Shown one piece after another: positions 1-11,366 of a stretch of 64,000 nt of DNA. Under the pieces are notes generated by a model that did no database searches, was not told the DNA's origin, and was given only the letters and a program-made list of their open reading frames with translations. The position numbers and the translations under genes were made by a program. Origin of the DNA: Pocillopora verrucosa (lineage: Eukaryota > Cnidaria > Anthozoa > Scleractinia > Pocilloporidae). Within the stretch, counting starts at the first letter, position 1; each line of letters starts with the position of its first letter. The stretch covers positions 14,535,990-14,599,989 of the forward strand of contig NC_089315.1 of assembly GCF_036669915.1 (NCBI RefSeq), in the 5' to 3' direction.

Positions 1-2520
1 GTAGATTTACAACACAATTGACTATATAATAGTAACGCTGTGTAACGCAACAATAAGCCTTTTCTCGGCCATAATCGGTCTCAAACACCCGCACTTAAAA
101 TGCGAGAAACACATGTACCGTTGGAGAGCGTTTGAGAGCATTTAGTCAGAGCTGTTAAGGAAGGATCAAAGCAGCCATCCAAATCTTTGAAAGGCTCCAA
201 ACTACGACGTACATCAAATTTGACCTTCTTGAAATCCGGTCTCAAATTACAGTGATCGCGTTTGTCTTTGAGAACCATAGAATACGCGACAAATACGAAC
301 AAAAAATACTTTTACACATTCAGAATAAATCAAATTAGATTTACCTATGGTGAAAGGAAAAAGGAACGGCCTAACTTTTACGGAATGTTCAGTCAAAATC
401 TGCCGAATTCTGCTGCTTTCACCGCCATATTGAAAATGAAGCTACCACAATGCAACGCAATCGGAGTGCGCACACCGCCTGCTTGATTGTCAATTATACA
501 GTGTGGAATGACAAACATGCCGATTTCCAATTAACCAAAAAGTGTCGATTGGTCGAGAGAACATTAATTAAACTCCAACAGTACGGAAGAATACAAAGTT
601 GCACACCGTAAGGGTTTGCGCAATGTTTTTGAAAAAAAAAAAACTACCCATGCTTGCATATGTATTCCAAATTGCACGGTTGGTTATAAACTTATTATTT
701 ACCTATGATCATCACCTCGTGGTGGAAAAGCAAATCTTTCCCATCAAATTGCCTGTCATCTTGCAGAAAACGTCCGAGACGTTTGGGCAAGTGTATGCAG
801 TCTAATCGTGATTCATAGTAGCCCTGTGCATTAGCAGCATTTTAATGTGTATTTTGAGTCAACTTGAAGAGAAAGGTATCTTGTATCGTGATTACAGTAT
901 GAACGACGTTTCTTTTGACATTCGTGGTAATGAAGTCAGAAAACATTTACCAGCGAAACGCATTGTTGTATAGTATGAAGTTCGATCGTATTTGGAGTCA
1001 TGCGAGAACATTCGCACCGTTTAGTGTCCATTGTAAATAACACTGTATGGAGATACTTCCTAAATATTTTCTATTAGGACTTAAAGAAGTCTAATGTTTT
1101 TTAATGTAAATAAAAAAAAATTAACGCGTTGGATAATTGAATATTTCTCGTTCAATACACAGCTCCCTCATAATTTTAGTGTAGATAATCGAAACAATTG
1201 CTTTCCAAAGGTAAGGGGTCTCAGTAGGGTTAGCTGTTAGCCGTGAAACGGCGAAAAAATTAATTTTTAGGGATAAAAAGTGATAAATTTAACCATTAGT
1301 CGTAAAAAAAGTTAACCCCCAAAATTTTATCTTTTAATTGCAGCGGAAGGAATCAATGCCCTGTAGAGACCCTCGAGTTAAATTTACCTTGTAACTTAAA
1401 TAAACGTAGTAAGTATTTATGACTTAAGAAGAATAATGCAATCTTATTGTTGATGGTGACTATACTATATGTTGGGTAAGTACGCAATCTAATCGTGAAT
1501 AGAGTAATTCATAGTATCCCGCGTGGAACAATTTTATAAGTACGCCGCAAAATTTCCAATGTAGGAAAAAAATAAAACAAGAAACCCCCCCCTCCCCCCT
1601 TTCTTCTTGATAAAACGAAGGTGATTAATTTGGTTTTGGTTTTGTGGCACCCAGTTGAAATACATATTTGTACTATCTATGTAATATTGGTATTGTGACT
1701 GATGTCGCAAATCTTATTAAAAATATTGTAAATAGTAAATAGTATGTAGAATATAAATGAACATATGAAATAAAAAAAACAAATTAAACATAAAACTTCA
1801 AGTTGGTTCTTCTTCACACTTCATCAATTGACCTCCTTTACGACAAAACATTACAACCGTGCCCTTTATTATGAACAAATCAAGTTTCAGCCAAATGTCG
1901 TCACCACTTCCAACCCGTTAATATTATCTCAAATATTATTACGGTTGCACTTGCGGTTACTTAAAAACCATAGTCAATTACGATTACAATTGAAAAGAAA
2001 TCCACAATGACAAATATTTTAAACCGAGGGAACAAACCTACAAGACAAAGGTACGTAGGAAGGTTTTGTGACTTAGACACAATGGATGCAAAACAGTAGA
2101 AATCAGAAGTAATGTTAATCCTTTAAAACTTGAACACAGGAATGACAACGATGACTCTCTTTTAAATGATTCTAAAAAAGAGAATTTTTTTCTGAAAAAC
2201 CCTATCAGATTTTATATCAGGGTGAGCGAAAGAATACGAAAACAATAGGGGAAAAATGGCATTCAAAACATAAATGCAACTGGGAAAACAGGTGAGTTTT
2301 TAATTGGGAATGCCTCGGCAACACATAGTACTGATGTACTGCTGTTTATTTGGTGCACTCGGTTTAAAATCTACAGCTATATTTCCATCGGGATCCAATA
2401 TAATCAGCAATAATGAGAACAAAATCAAAAGAGTTCAGGAGGGGATTGTATATGTTTTTTCTTGATAACTCTGGGAAATGAAAGCTCTCAGCCTCTGTAA
2501 TTTGTTTGCCGAGCGCTTTT
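1..2520. other. Leader block of copy A, no gene supported
   Basis: This spacer recurs at 27107-29690 and 54177-56740. The part from about 1315 also recurs at 17442-18500. It contains a C-rich tract near 1587-1601. The only long frames (such as minus 81-302, which would give a 73-residue cysteine-containing peptide) have no recognisable domain. Their conservation is explained by recent block duplication, so I do not call a gene. It lies upstream of the next gene in the array and downstream of the spacer module, so it could hold regulatory sequence. Confidence 0.5.
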
Positions 2521-2524
2521 CGCA

Positions 2525-2965
2525 TTTTTCTCTCAAATAAGGGAAGAAGGGAAAATCCTCCTCAGTTTTAGTCATAAGGGAGGAGATGATACAATTTCAG
2601 ACCTGGTTGACAAGGAAGTAAGGGAGCACTTACAAGAACGAGGATTGGGTATGAGTTTTTCAGGCTCTTCACGCCTTCCTCGGCCAATATGGCGGCTAAA
2701 ATTAATGGCTTTTGTATGGTAAGACGGCAATACGCAAGATGAGATTTTTCAATGACCCAGCTCAACTCGCCTTGTTCTCTTTTCCCAGATTCTCCCTATG
2801 AAGCTTGAAAGAGAGTAGACGGTAGCCATCTCAAAATCTGTTGAGAAGGGGTTTGTGGGGAATGTCGCCCAAAGATCATCCAAGTATTTTACACACATAA
2901 CTGCTAGTTTCCAGAAGAAATTATTGTAACTAGCATTCACGTGAATCCTGCTCAAAATTTTGAAG
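2525..2965. repeat. Spacer module, copy 1 of 7
   Basis: A block of about 430 bp begins with a cluster of T-rich and GAGCGCTTTTCGCATTTT sequence, and runs through an AATATGGCGGC motif to a GGGGTTTGTGGGG-like stretch. It occurs once in each inter-gene spacer. From here to the P1 stop at 4011 the sequence is shared with other units, but I see no gene in it. Confidence 0.6.
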
Positions 2966-4010
2966 CAAAAAAACAATACAACATTGTAGACCAGCAGGAA
3001 ATTATTTCAACCACTGAAACTTCAAATACAAAGACGAGCACTGTAAAATATAATTTAAAGAAAAAACGCAAAGCAGAAAGAACTTGACCAATTTCCAGTC
3101 AACTAATCAGTCAGCGTTCGGCTAATAACGCTTATATCGTGTCCTGTGCGTTGAGAATATCTGGTACGCTACCCGTTAATGAAATATGAAAATTCCAAAA
3201 GTAACTTCGATTATCTGAAAATCGAACTATGATAATAATGTGCACAAACAGGAAGCACAAACCGTGTGAGTGAACATCGATCGCTTTGAAGGAAGAGACG
3301 AACACGAACAAGTTTTTAACACTTTGTTTCCATTAAATAGTTCAGTCATATTACACAATATGAATTCTACTTAATATATGCATGTTTCGCTCAGTTCATT
3401 TACCCTCCACTTTTTCGTTTCCTCCAACAAAATTTAAGGCTGGGTTTTGAGCTTTTCTTTAAAGGTTAAGTTAAGGGAAAATACTCTGGCGCAATATAAC
3501 TCTGGAGGGGGGCATGCAACTATCCAAGATTTCACCTAAGGCAGAAATGTTTCGCCGCCTTCGATTGCCTCGTGCAACAAAATCAATGAGAAAGGGACAC
3601 AACTTGTGTCTTGTGGTTCAGAGATCTTGTTTCGGTGATTAAGATCATGATATCCGTGCAAACTTAGCTTAAACGTTTTCGTGACTAATAACTGAATGAT
3701 ACTCGCTACTTCAGTCCTGAACTTTGGCGTTTCATCAATAGTAACGAGCGACTAAAGAGCAACCTTCAAGGCTATCAAATCATAAATTGAAGGGTGCTAT
3801 CTATCAAACACTCTACTGAACTGGGTAAAAGGGCTGTCATCTGTGTAATAACAATTGTTGGACTCCACAATACGAGTGGTCAAAGCTATTTAACATGTAT
3901 GTAAATATTGATCAGTGTTTAGGTGTTCCTTGTTCGAGGAAGCCGGGATCTCTTTCTATGATAAACAGTTCGTCGTAAACAAGATGCTGGTGTTGAAAAT
4001 CCTATCACTT

Positions 4011-7000
4011 TTAAGGCTCGACTATTTTCACACCAGTAGAGGTTCCTTTAAATTGTCCCCACCAGAGAACAAGGCCTGCTTGTGCGATGTCACAGTTTGC
4101 CTTCTGAGTTGCAATTTCATCCGCTGAAAGGACTCTGCTCCAAAGATTGACTTCTGTTACCTCACCCGGACCAAAGCTCTGTTTGGTATCAAATTTCCTT
4201 CCGACTTTATCTTGATCTTGTCCAATGACAACTGTTCCGCTGTCTGGTATCTGATGATTTTTCTTCAGGTCTGTTCCATTGCTTTGAAGTTGTCCATCCA
4301 TATAAAACTGCCAGTAGCCTTTGGTGTTTTTCCAGGTAACACAAATGTGATGCCACATGGTATCAATAATTTTGACTCTGGTGTCCGTACTACTTAGAAA
4401 ATAAACATAAACAATTAAAACTATGTTAGAAACTCTCGTTTCTTGACTGACTGCGGTCCAATTGTGGCATCACGATATATATATATGTATATATTTAACA
4501 AATAGAGAAGCCTTGGCTGTGCTCTGTTCTATTATAAAGCACGCAGGAAGCGGCTAGAGCACGAAAGAAGTGTAGGGAGAAACACGAGACGTAGTCCCCA
4601 CTTCTTGAGTGCTCTAGCCGCTTCTTTAGTGCTTTATAATAGAACAGAGCACAGCCAAGGCTTCTCTATTTGTTTTATAATAAAGAATCCATTATATTCC
4701 CCGAGCATTACTTTCAATTTTCAAAACAAACTTTATTTCCAAAGCGAACAACAGTGTCGTCAGCATGCTCTATACTCTCATAAAGCACGCTACAAAAAGC
4801 CAATCAGAATCCTTGTTAGAATGGTTCAAATAATCTGATTGGCTGTACAAGACTAAAGCTGTCAAAAGTGTCAAACCATCAAAGTTAAAAAACCATCAAA
4901 GTTCACCTTCTGCGATAGTTTACAAACTAAAATAGTTCGGTAGGTCGAATTTAACACTTTTGCCTGAAGTTTTTAAGTCTCTAATACAGAATCTTGAAGT
5001 GAAATGTTCAGTGAACTTCAGCCGAATTATGGCTCATAAAAACACGCGAGTTTTTTCACATGACAAGGTAGAAAACAAACTGTTCAGGGCAAGTGTTTCT
5101 TGAATGAACGACAGCCGAATTCACCGGAACATGAAGATCGCTCGGGATGACAGCTCCGCAAAACTCGGCTGCAGTGACAGATGTGACTTTCCACGCATTG
5201 GAAAGGATATCAGAGCAAGCTCTTATTTTTTTACTCGAAGGGCGGCCGATGTAGTTTCTGAGGCTTGCTTTACTGTGATTACTGGAGATCGCCATGATGA
5301 GCGAGCCGCGATGAACTTAGCATGATCATATTCGCTCAGACACCGTCATGATTAGTATGAATTTTAACAATTATGCCAGTTTGGTTATATTTTTCATCAT
5401 TTCTGTTTTGTCCTGTTTTGTTTTTGAACACTGAACTTTATATACTATACGAGTGTTAGCTGTGTTTGATTTTTATTACCCTACGTAAGCTTGCAATCTA
5501 ACTGAGCGTGAAAATCTTTAAAACTCGGAATGTTTATTTTGTTTTTCCTTTGAGGATTTTCGTATCTGCTCACGTTTTAATGACGTAAATTACGGCGCCT
5601 GGTATGTTTACAAACCTTTGTTTGATTCTTCTGTTGCTACTTGCCGGCTCGCTTCAGTTCCGAAATTTCACTTTCAATTATCAGAAAAAAGCTAAAAAGA
5701 AGTCCCGGAAAAGCTCGAACATAGTACAATTGGCAGATGGCGTGACAGCTGTAGCTCAGCTCTATGCTCTATACTCTCATAGAGCACGCTCTTTCAACCA
5801 ATGACAGCGCGCGTTATATCCGAACTTTATTATAAATACATATAGTGCTACATATAGAATAGGAATGCATGTTAACAATGTCGTGTGAGCTGCTGGAATG
5901 GGAGATAAATTAAGTTATTTTAATGTCACTTAACTTTTTTAAATTCCATTGCTATTTATTTCATTCGATCTCCAACACGCCATAGCTTTTAATTTTGTCA
6001 CTAACAATGATTTAATCACTAGACACATTTAATTATTTATTTAAAGTCGCTTGGGAGCAAAAACAAGAGAACGTGATTGTTAACAACGCCAAATACAATC
6101 AGAAGCCTCGATAATACTCCGCTGGGAGCACTTTAGCCCATTGCGGAAACAGGCATATCATTTTTTTGAAGCTGAGCCAAGGACCCTATAAAAATTCATC
6201 TTCGCGCCCCTTTATCGCGCGTAATTCACCATTCATTCCGGTATATTTTTACTTCTCTTCTATCCTATTCTATTGTGTTATTGTGTTGTGTTCTTGGGCG
6301 ACAGAGGTTATTCTTACAGTGCTTCACTCCACCCAGGAGTATTACGGCACATTGTCGGGGAAACCGAATGAAATGCTGAAATTGCATTAGCATCCAATCC
6401 AGGGGGAAGTATTAATACTCCTACGGGTCGCTTTATTTAAAGAAAATCGGGATACGGTTTGGCTGGATGGCCCACTTGACTCGAGTACAGACTTTATCTA
6501 TCGTGTTTGTCATATCACTTACTCTTTTCCCGAGGCTATCACTTACTCATATGACGAGTCTATAGATATAATAATTCCTGGTTGAAACAGACAAACGTAG
6601 AAGGCATTCCCACTAGGTGCTCCAGTAGTCGCATAACTGTAGAGGCACTGGCCACCACTCAAATTTGTATCCTTCATTTTGACAAAAAGGCACATGGTAA
6701 ATTCCGAGAGACTAGACGAGATGGCGTTTGTTATGCTGGTGTAACTCTTTATGCTAGGCTGTCCAAAGACCATTCGGTAAGCTGTAGGAAACAACAAAAC
6801 ACAATCTTCTTTACTCCAGTTTCACTGAAATGACAAGGCAACTCTTAAATCGGATGAATCTCACTGCGAAATTTCCGGATTAGTCTTGTTTCAGAAATTA
6901 TTTTATATCTCATGTCCGCTACAGGATCACGTACGTAACTGATAAACACTAAGTGCAAAGGGTTCTGTGTAAAAAAACAACTCTTTACGAAATAAATAGG

Positions 7001-10000
7001 CCAGAGAATTCGGAATGAGAGGATTACTCAGCCGGGAGGGGACATACAAAAGTAATCTTAACGGTTATTGCAACAGATACCCAGAGTAAAGATTGTCTTT
7101 GTTTTTTTGAAAAATCTTGCTTTGGCTTCCGCATGGCTACGACGCACGCCAGAAAGAAAGATACAAGAAAAAGTATCTTGAGCGCTCTGAGATGTCAAAG
7201 GTAGCTTGTGGTGTTCCCCTAAATAGCTGAGCTCGTTTGAAGTTATTCTGACTTCTAAAGCCAAAAAAACCTTGAGGTATAAACTTTTCACACAATTTCA
7301 AATCCAATAGTTATTTTCTACTTCTTTTACCCTTTAACCCCTAAGAGTGACTAGCACCTAATTTCTCCCTACAACATCAGCGATGAATCAAACATCAAGG
7401 TCATGAGAATAAAGGAAATGATCACCAACAAAAGAAGCTTTTGATCGGTAAACAAACTCTCCTGGTCAGCACCTTAGGAAATGTATAGAGAACAGTATGG
7501 AGAATATGCATACTGATGTTATGGTGTAAAGAGTTAAAAAGCGATAGATTGGATCAATATAAGTATGCGAGCAACTGCACACTTACCCCTCCCCCAACCC
7601 AACATTAGCCTTAACTTGTTATCAATTGACGATTGTTGGGTTAGGGGAGGGGTAGGAGCGCAGTTGTTCAGATACCGTTTACAGCTTCCTGTTGCTGATG
7701 ATTATTAGTTAACGAAAATTTTTATGAGAAATCGTTATCAAAATAAAACATCTGCGTATTCTGTCTTCAAGAACCTTAATTAATGTTCCATCTAGAACTT
7801 TCTAAAATGTTGAATTGTCATCCACATCTCCACGAGAACTTGTCTTTGTAGAAGGAAGCTTGCGCTCTCAGATTATGTCATCAAAATACGATACACGTCT
7901 CTACAAACCTGATGAGCAAGACAGGCCTTCAATCTTTTCACACTGTGTCCCGTAAAATCCTGGTGCACAGCTGCAGTTATATTCGTTGACTTCGTCTGTG
8001 CAAGTTCCATTGTTTTTGCAGGGATGGCTGTCACAGGTAACTTTTTGCGATTACAAGACAACATTTCAAAAGAGTTGTTGTCAGTAAAAAGAAGCTACAT
8101 CATATGGCGACTGACCTACCGATCTTCAAACCGTATATGATTAAGGTGGTCTAGCTAATAACGCTTTTGAATCGAATTAAATCTCTTAAAGCATGAGCGT
8201 TACAAAAGAAAAACAATGCGAAAACTTTTAAGGAAAAGATCTCATCAAAATAGCGTTCGAACGAAATTTGTTTGCTTGTTTGCAGAAAACCGTCTCGCTA
8301 CATTTTTTCAATTGTCGCACAACAGGAAAACTGCTCTGAAGCTTTTCTCGACAGGCAGCACATTACAACTTCTTTCTACTCTACAAATTTGTTTCTTACA
8401 CAGATCAGCACAAGTTTCTCCGGTCCAAGGGGGCTTGCATTGGCATGAATAAGTTTGCTTTTTCTCGTCATAAAAACACACACCACCATTTAAACAGGTG
8501 CTGGCTGCTAGTCGGCAATCCTAAATAGAAAGAGTAGCCGATGGAATAATGAGAAGAATATAAATAAACATAAATATGCTTCAAAATTATTTCACTTTCC
8601 TACTGACGGATTAAAAACAATTGGCTGGAATATAGTCACGCTCTCAACTACGGTTTTTTTTGTTATCTCCTAGATCCAGCTCCAACAACCGGGTGGGTAT
8701 CAAGCCTACCCTATCGCCAAATTTAACGAAACAATTTATCTGTCCTTGCCAATTCTTCAACAAACTTCTGAAATATGATTTACAAGGTGGTAATGCGTTT
8801 ATAGGCAAAAACAACGAAAAAAAAAAACACTGGCTGCCTAAAAAGTTTGCTTTTAACTACGCATTTAGTCAACATCTACAAGTACATGTATTGACTTCTG
8901 CCAAACGAAGTCAAGGCATGTTATTTTATTAATGATCTAGCTTCTATAAACTTCAGTTAAAAACTACTACATATTCAAACACAGTAACATGCCATTTAAA
9001 TTCCTACATTTTCTGGAAAAGGATTTCATTTAAAAGGGAATAAAAGAAAGTGCATGTGCCATTCCCAAGACTTGCTTCTGCTGGCAAGCATCAGTTCTAG
9101 TTTTCTGTTCTTTACAAAAATTTGCATAATTAGTGAATGGTTTCTTTAAGGTGCATAACATTTGCAGTTGATTTTACCTATCACCAAACGCCCGATGGAA
9201 TATTTTTCTTCATCTCTTCTTGTTATTATTGTCCTTAAATAGTTAAAGGAAAAGTATTTTTCTGTTTTCATGAAAAAAACCTCTAACTTTCATGCTAAAC
9301 CGGTAATCGATGAATGCTATCACGAAAGGTCTCAAACGTCGGCGGGGAAACAAAATATTTGTTTGGTGCAACCAGCTTGTTTTTGCGGCTCACGAACTGC
9401 ATGATGGTGGGTGGATCTTTTCGCAGAAAAGGAGGTTAACGGGCAACTAAAACAAAGCGTTGAAAATTATTCCGGGTATAGAAATAACAACGGTTATTCT
9501 TACTAGTTCTCTTTGGTCGTTATGCAGGTTGTGTGTCTGGTACCACAGCTCGGCATAAAAATTCAGTTTTCAATCATCTTTGGATTTTAGTTTTTTTATT
9601 CATAATTTTTATTGAATTCTGGAGCTCTCCGAAAAAAAGGATCGCACTGAAGACCTCTGCCTAATTAAGGGTTTATTTTCCTGAAGTAAGGGAAGAGTTA
9701 AACTGTAAAGATGAAAACTTGCTTAATTAGACGACTTTTCAAAATAAACGAATTGGTGACTAACCTGCAGATGATTAAACTTGGTATCGCTGAATACATT
9801 GAAAACGATCAAAACAGTGCAATTATTTACCTTAATAAGTGTTGAGAAAATGACTTCCGCCTCGAACTGTAAATGTGCGTTTTCTTTGATAGCGTCGTGC
9901 TTGTTTAGTTCACAAGTTCCTTTGCCATCAGACTTGGAAGTTTGAGGAGTAAGTTTGAAGTTTGTTGAAGTACACCAGGCGTTTTTCAAACAAGACTGAC

Positions 10001-10199
10001 TACACCAAATTTGACTGGTCGACTTAAACCGTTTCACGACAAAACCTTTAAGCCGCCTATTTGTCAACGTTGTGAAATATGTTGATCGAGAAAGGGCAGA
10101 CGATTCTACTCCTGCGTGGAAAACTGCGCAGAGTATTATAACTCCTCGAAAGAAGACAAAGAGGGAAGTGTTTTCAAGTCCCATCGCGAAAAATGTCAT
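4011..10199 (-). CDS. P1: secreted PAN-EGF-EGF-pentraxin protein (six-exon model)
   Basis: Minus-strand exons in order: 10199-9831, 8520-8400, 8040-7909, microexon 7218-7177, 6781-6547, 4392-4011. Phases match at every junction; the full model is 426 residues. Exon 1 gives a hydrophobic signal peptide (start chosen at [11 protein letters not shown]) and a PAN/apple domain ([17 protein letters not shown], then GTCEL). Exons 2 and 3 are six-cysteine EGF-like domains (ending PPWTGETC and GFYGTQC). Exons 5 and 6 form a pentraxin domain with the HxCxTW signature (HICVTW), the calcium-loop motif GQDQD and VNLW. Likely secreted and calcium-binding; ligand unknown. Oddities: the microexon donor reads AT instead of GT, so it is probably skipped (412 residues). 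The usual glycine pair in the calcium loop is RK. Intron 5 carries an insertion of about 1.35 kb, and the upstream region is cut off at 10236. Exon boundaries are seen; function is inferred. Confidence 0.72.
4495..5834. mobile_element. Insertion of about 1.35 kb in intron 5 of P1, with a foldback at its left end
   Basis: In P5 the TA-rich tract of intron 5 runs directly into the sequence found here at 5835. P1 has about 1.35 kb extra. The left end is a near-perfect inverted repeat (arms about 4497-4575 and 4597-4674, loop about 21 bp). A motif CTCTATACTCTCAT-A-AGCACGC occurs near 4768 and again near 5764, close to the right end. No transposase frame was found, so this looks like a non-autonomous DNA element, possibly two nested ones. 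The family is unknown. Confidence 0.6.
7584..7654. repeat. GC-rich hairpin in intron 3 of P1
   Basis: Arms 7584-7604 (TACCCCTCCCCC...AACA) and 7634-7654 (TGTTGGGTTAGGGGAGGGGTA) are complementary over about 21 bp with one mismatch. The right arm has three runs of three or more G. The same hairpin lies in this intron in every copy that retains it. Confidence 0.75.
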
Positions 10200-10235
10200 T
10201 ACAGAATAAGTCTGTTTACTGTCTTTGCCGATGTC

Positions 10236-10866
10236 TAGGGGGTCTCAACTGTCAGTCGTGAAAGAATAGAACTTGGCCGGGGGCGATAAAGACGCTTTTA
10301 AACTTGAGAAAATTAAAAGGTGGCGGTATCGAGGATCTGTCAATGGCAAACAGAAGCATATAACTTAAGTTATATGCCTGCGTGAAAAATGATTAACTTG
10401 GTAAAACAACAGCGCTAAAGAAGCCTTTTTTGATGCATTTGAATGTTTCCTGGCCATCATTTTCGTTAGGGACCTTAGTAGCTCTCAGCCTCTCTAATTT
10501 GTTTCCCATTAATTTCTCGTTGAATACACAGCTGCCTCATAATTTTAGTGCAAATAATGTAAAAAAATTGCTATCCAAAGGTAGGGGGTCTCAACTGTCA
10601 GTCGTGAAAGAATAGAACTTGGCCGGGGGCGATAAAGACGCTTTTAAACTTGAGAAAATTAAAAGGTGGCGGTATCGAGGATCTGTCAATGGCAAACAGA
10701 AGCATATAACCTAAGTTATATGCTAAGTTATATGCCTGCGTGAAAAATGATTAACTTGGTAAAACAACAGCGCTAAAGAAGCCTTTTTTAATGCATTTGA
10801 ATGTTTCCTGGCCATCATTTTCATTAGGGACCTTAGTAGCTCTCGGCCTCTCTAATTTGTTTCCCA
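10236..10866. repeat. Tandem duplication (period about 346 bp) abutting the P1 first exon
   Basis: The segment 10236-10508 is repeated at 10582-10866, separated by 73 bp that match the sequence just before the segment in other spacers (about 36715-36783). Other genes have about 750 bp of different sequence between the start codon and this segment. Here it is deleted, so the spacer repeat sits 37 bp upstream of the P1 ATG. Confidence 0.75.
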
Positions 10867-11295
10867 AGCGCTTTTCGCATTTTTCTCTCTAAAAATAAGA
10901 AAAAAAGAAAATCCTCCTCGATTTTAGTCATAAGGGAGGAGATGATACAATTTCAGACCTGGTCGACAAGGAAGTAAGGGAGCACTTACAAGAACGAGAA
11001 CTGGGTATGAGTTTTTCAGGCTCCTCACGCCTTCCATGGCCAATATGGCGGCTAAAATGTATGTCTTTTGTAAAGTAGGACGGCCATGTCCAACGACTTA
11101 GGTCAACTCGTCTTGTTCCCTTTTTCCCAGGTTCTCCCTATGAAGCTTAAAAGAGAGTGGACGGTAGCCATCTCGAAACCTACTGAGAAGGGGTTTGTGG
11201 GGAATGGTGCCCAAAGATCATCCAAGTATTTTAAACACATAACTGCTCGTTTCCAGGAGAACTTATAGTAACTAGTATCCACGTCACGTTCTTGC
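10857..11295. repeat. Spacer module, copy 2 of 7
   Basis: Same module as at 2525, upstream of P1. Just past its end (about 11367) the sequence jumps into what is intron 1 elsewhere, marking the large deletion that destroyed P2. Confidence 0.6.
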
Positions 11296-11366
11296 TCAAA
11301 ATTTTGAAGCCAAAAAAATACAACATTGTAGATCGGCAGGAAATTATTGCAACCACTGAAACTTCA

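Noticed and set aside
81..302. Minus-strand 73-residue frame in the leader block, repeated at 27185-27406 and 54255-54476
   Set aside because: No recognisable domain. The three copies are identical or nearly so only because the blocks are recent duplicates, so conservation is not evidence for coding.
7584..7654. Telomeric repeat array
   Set aside because: Only one TTAGGG-like unit in a hairpin; no tandem TTAGGG.
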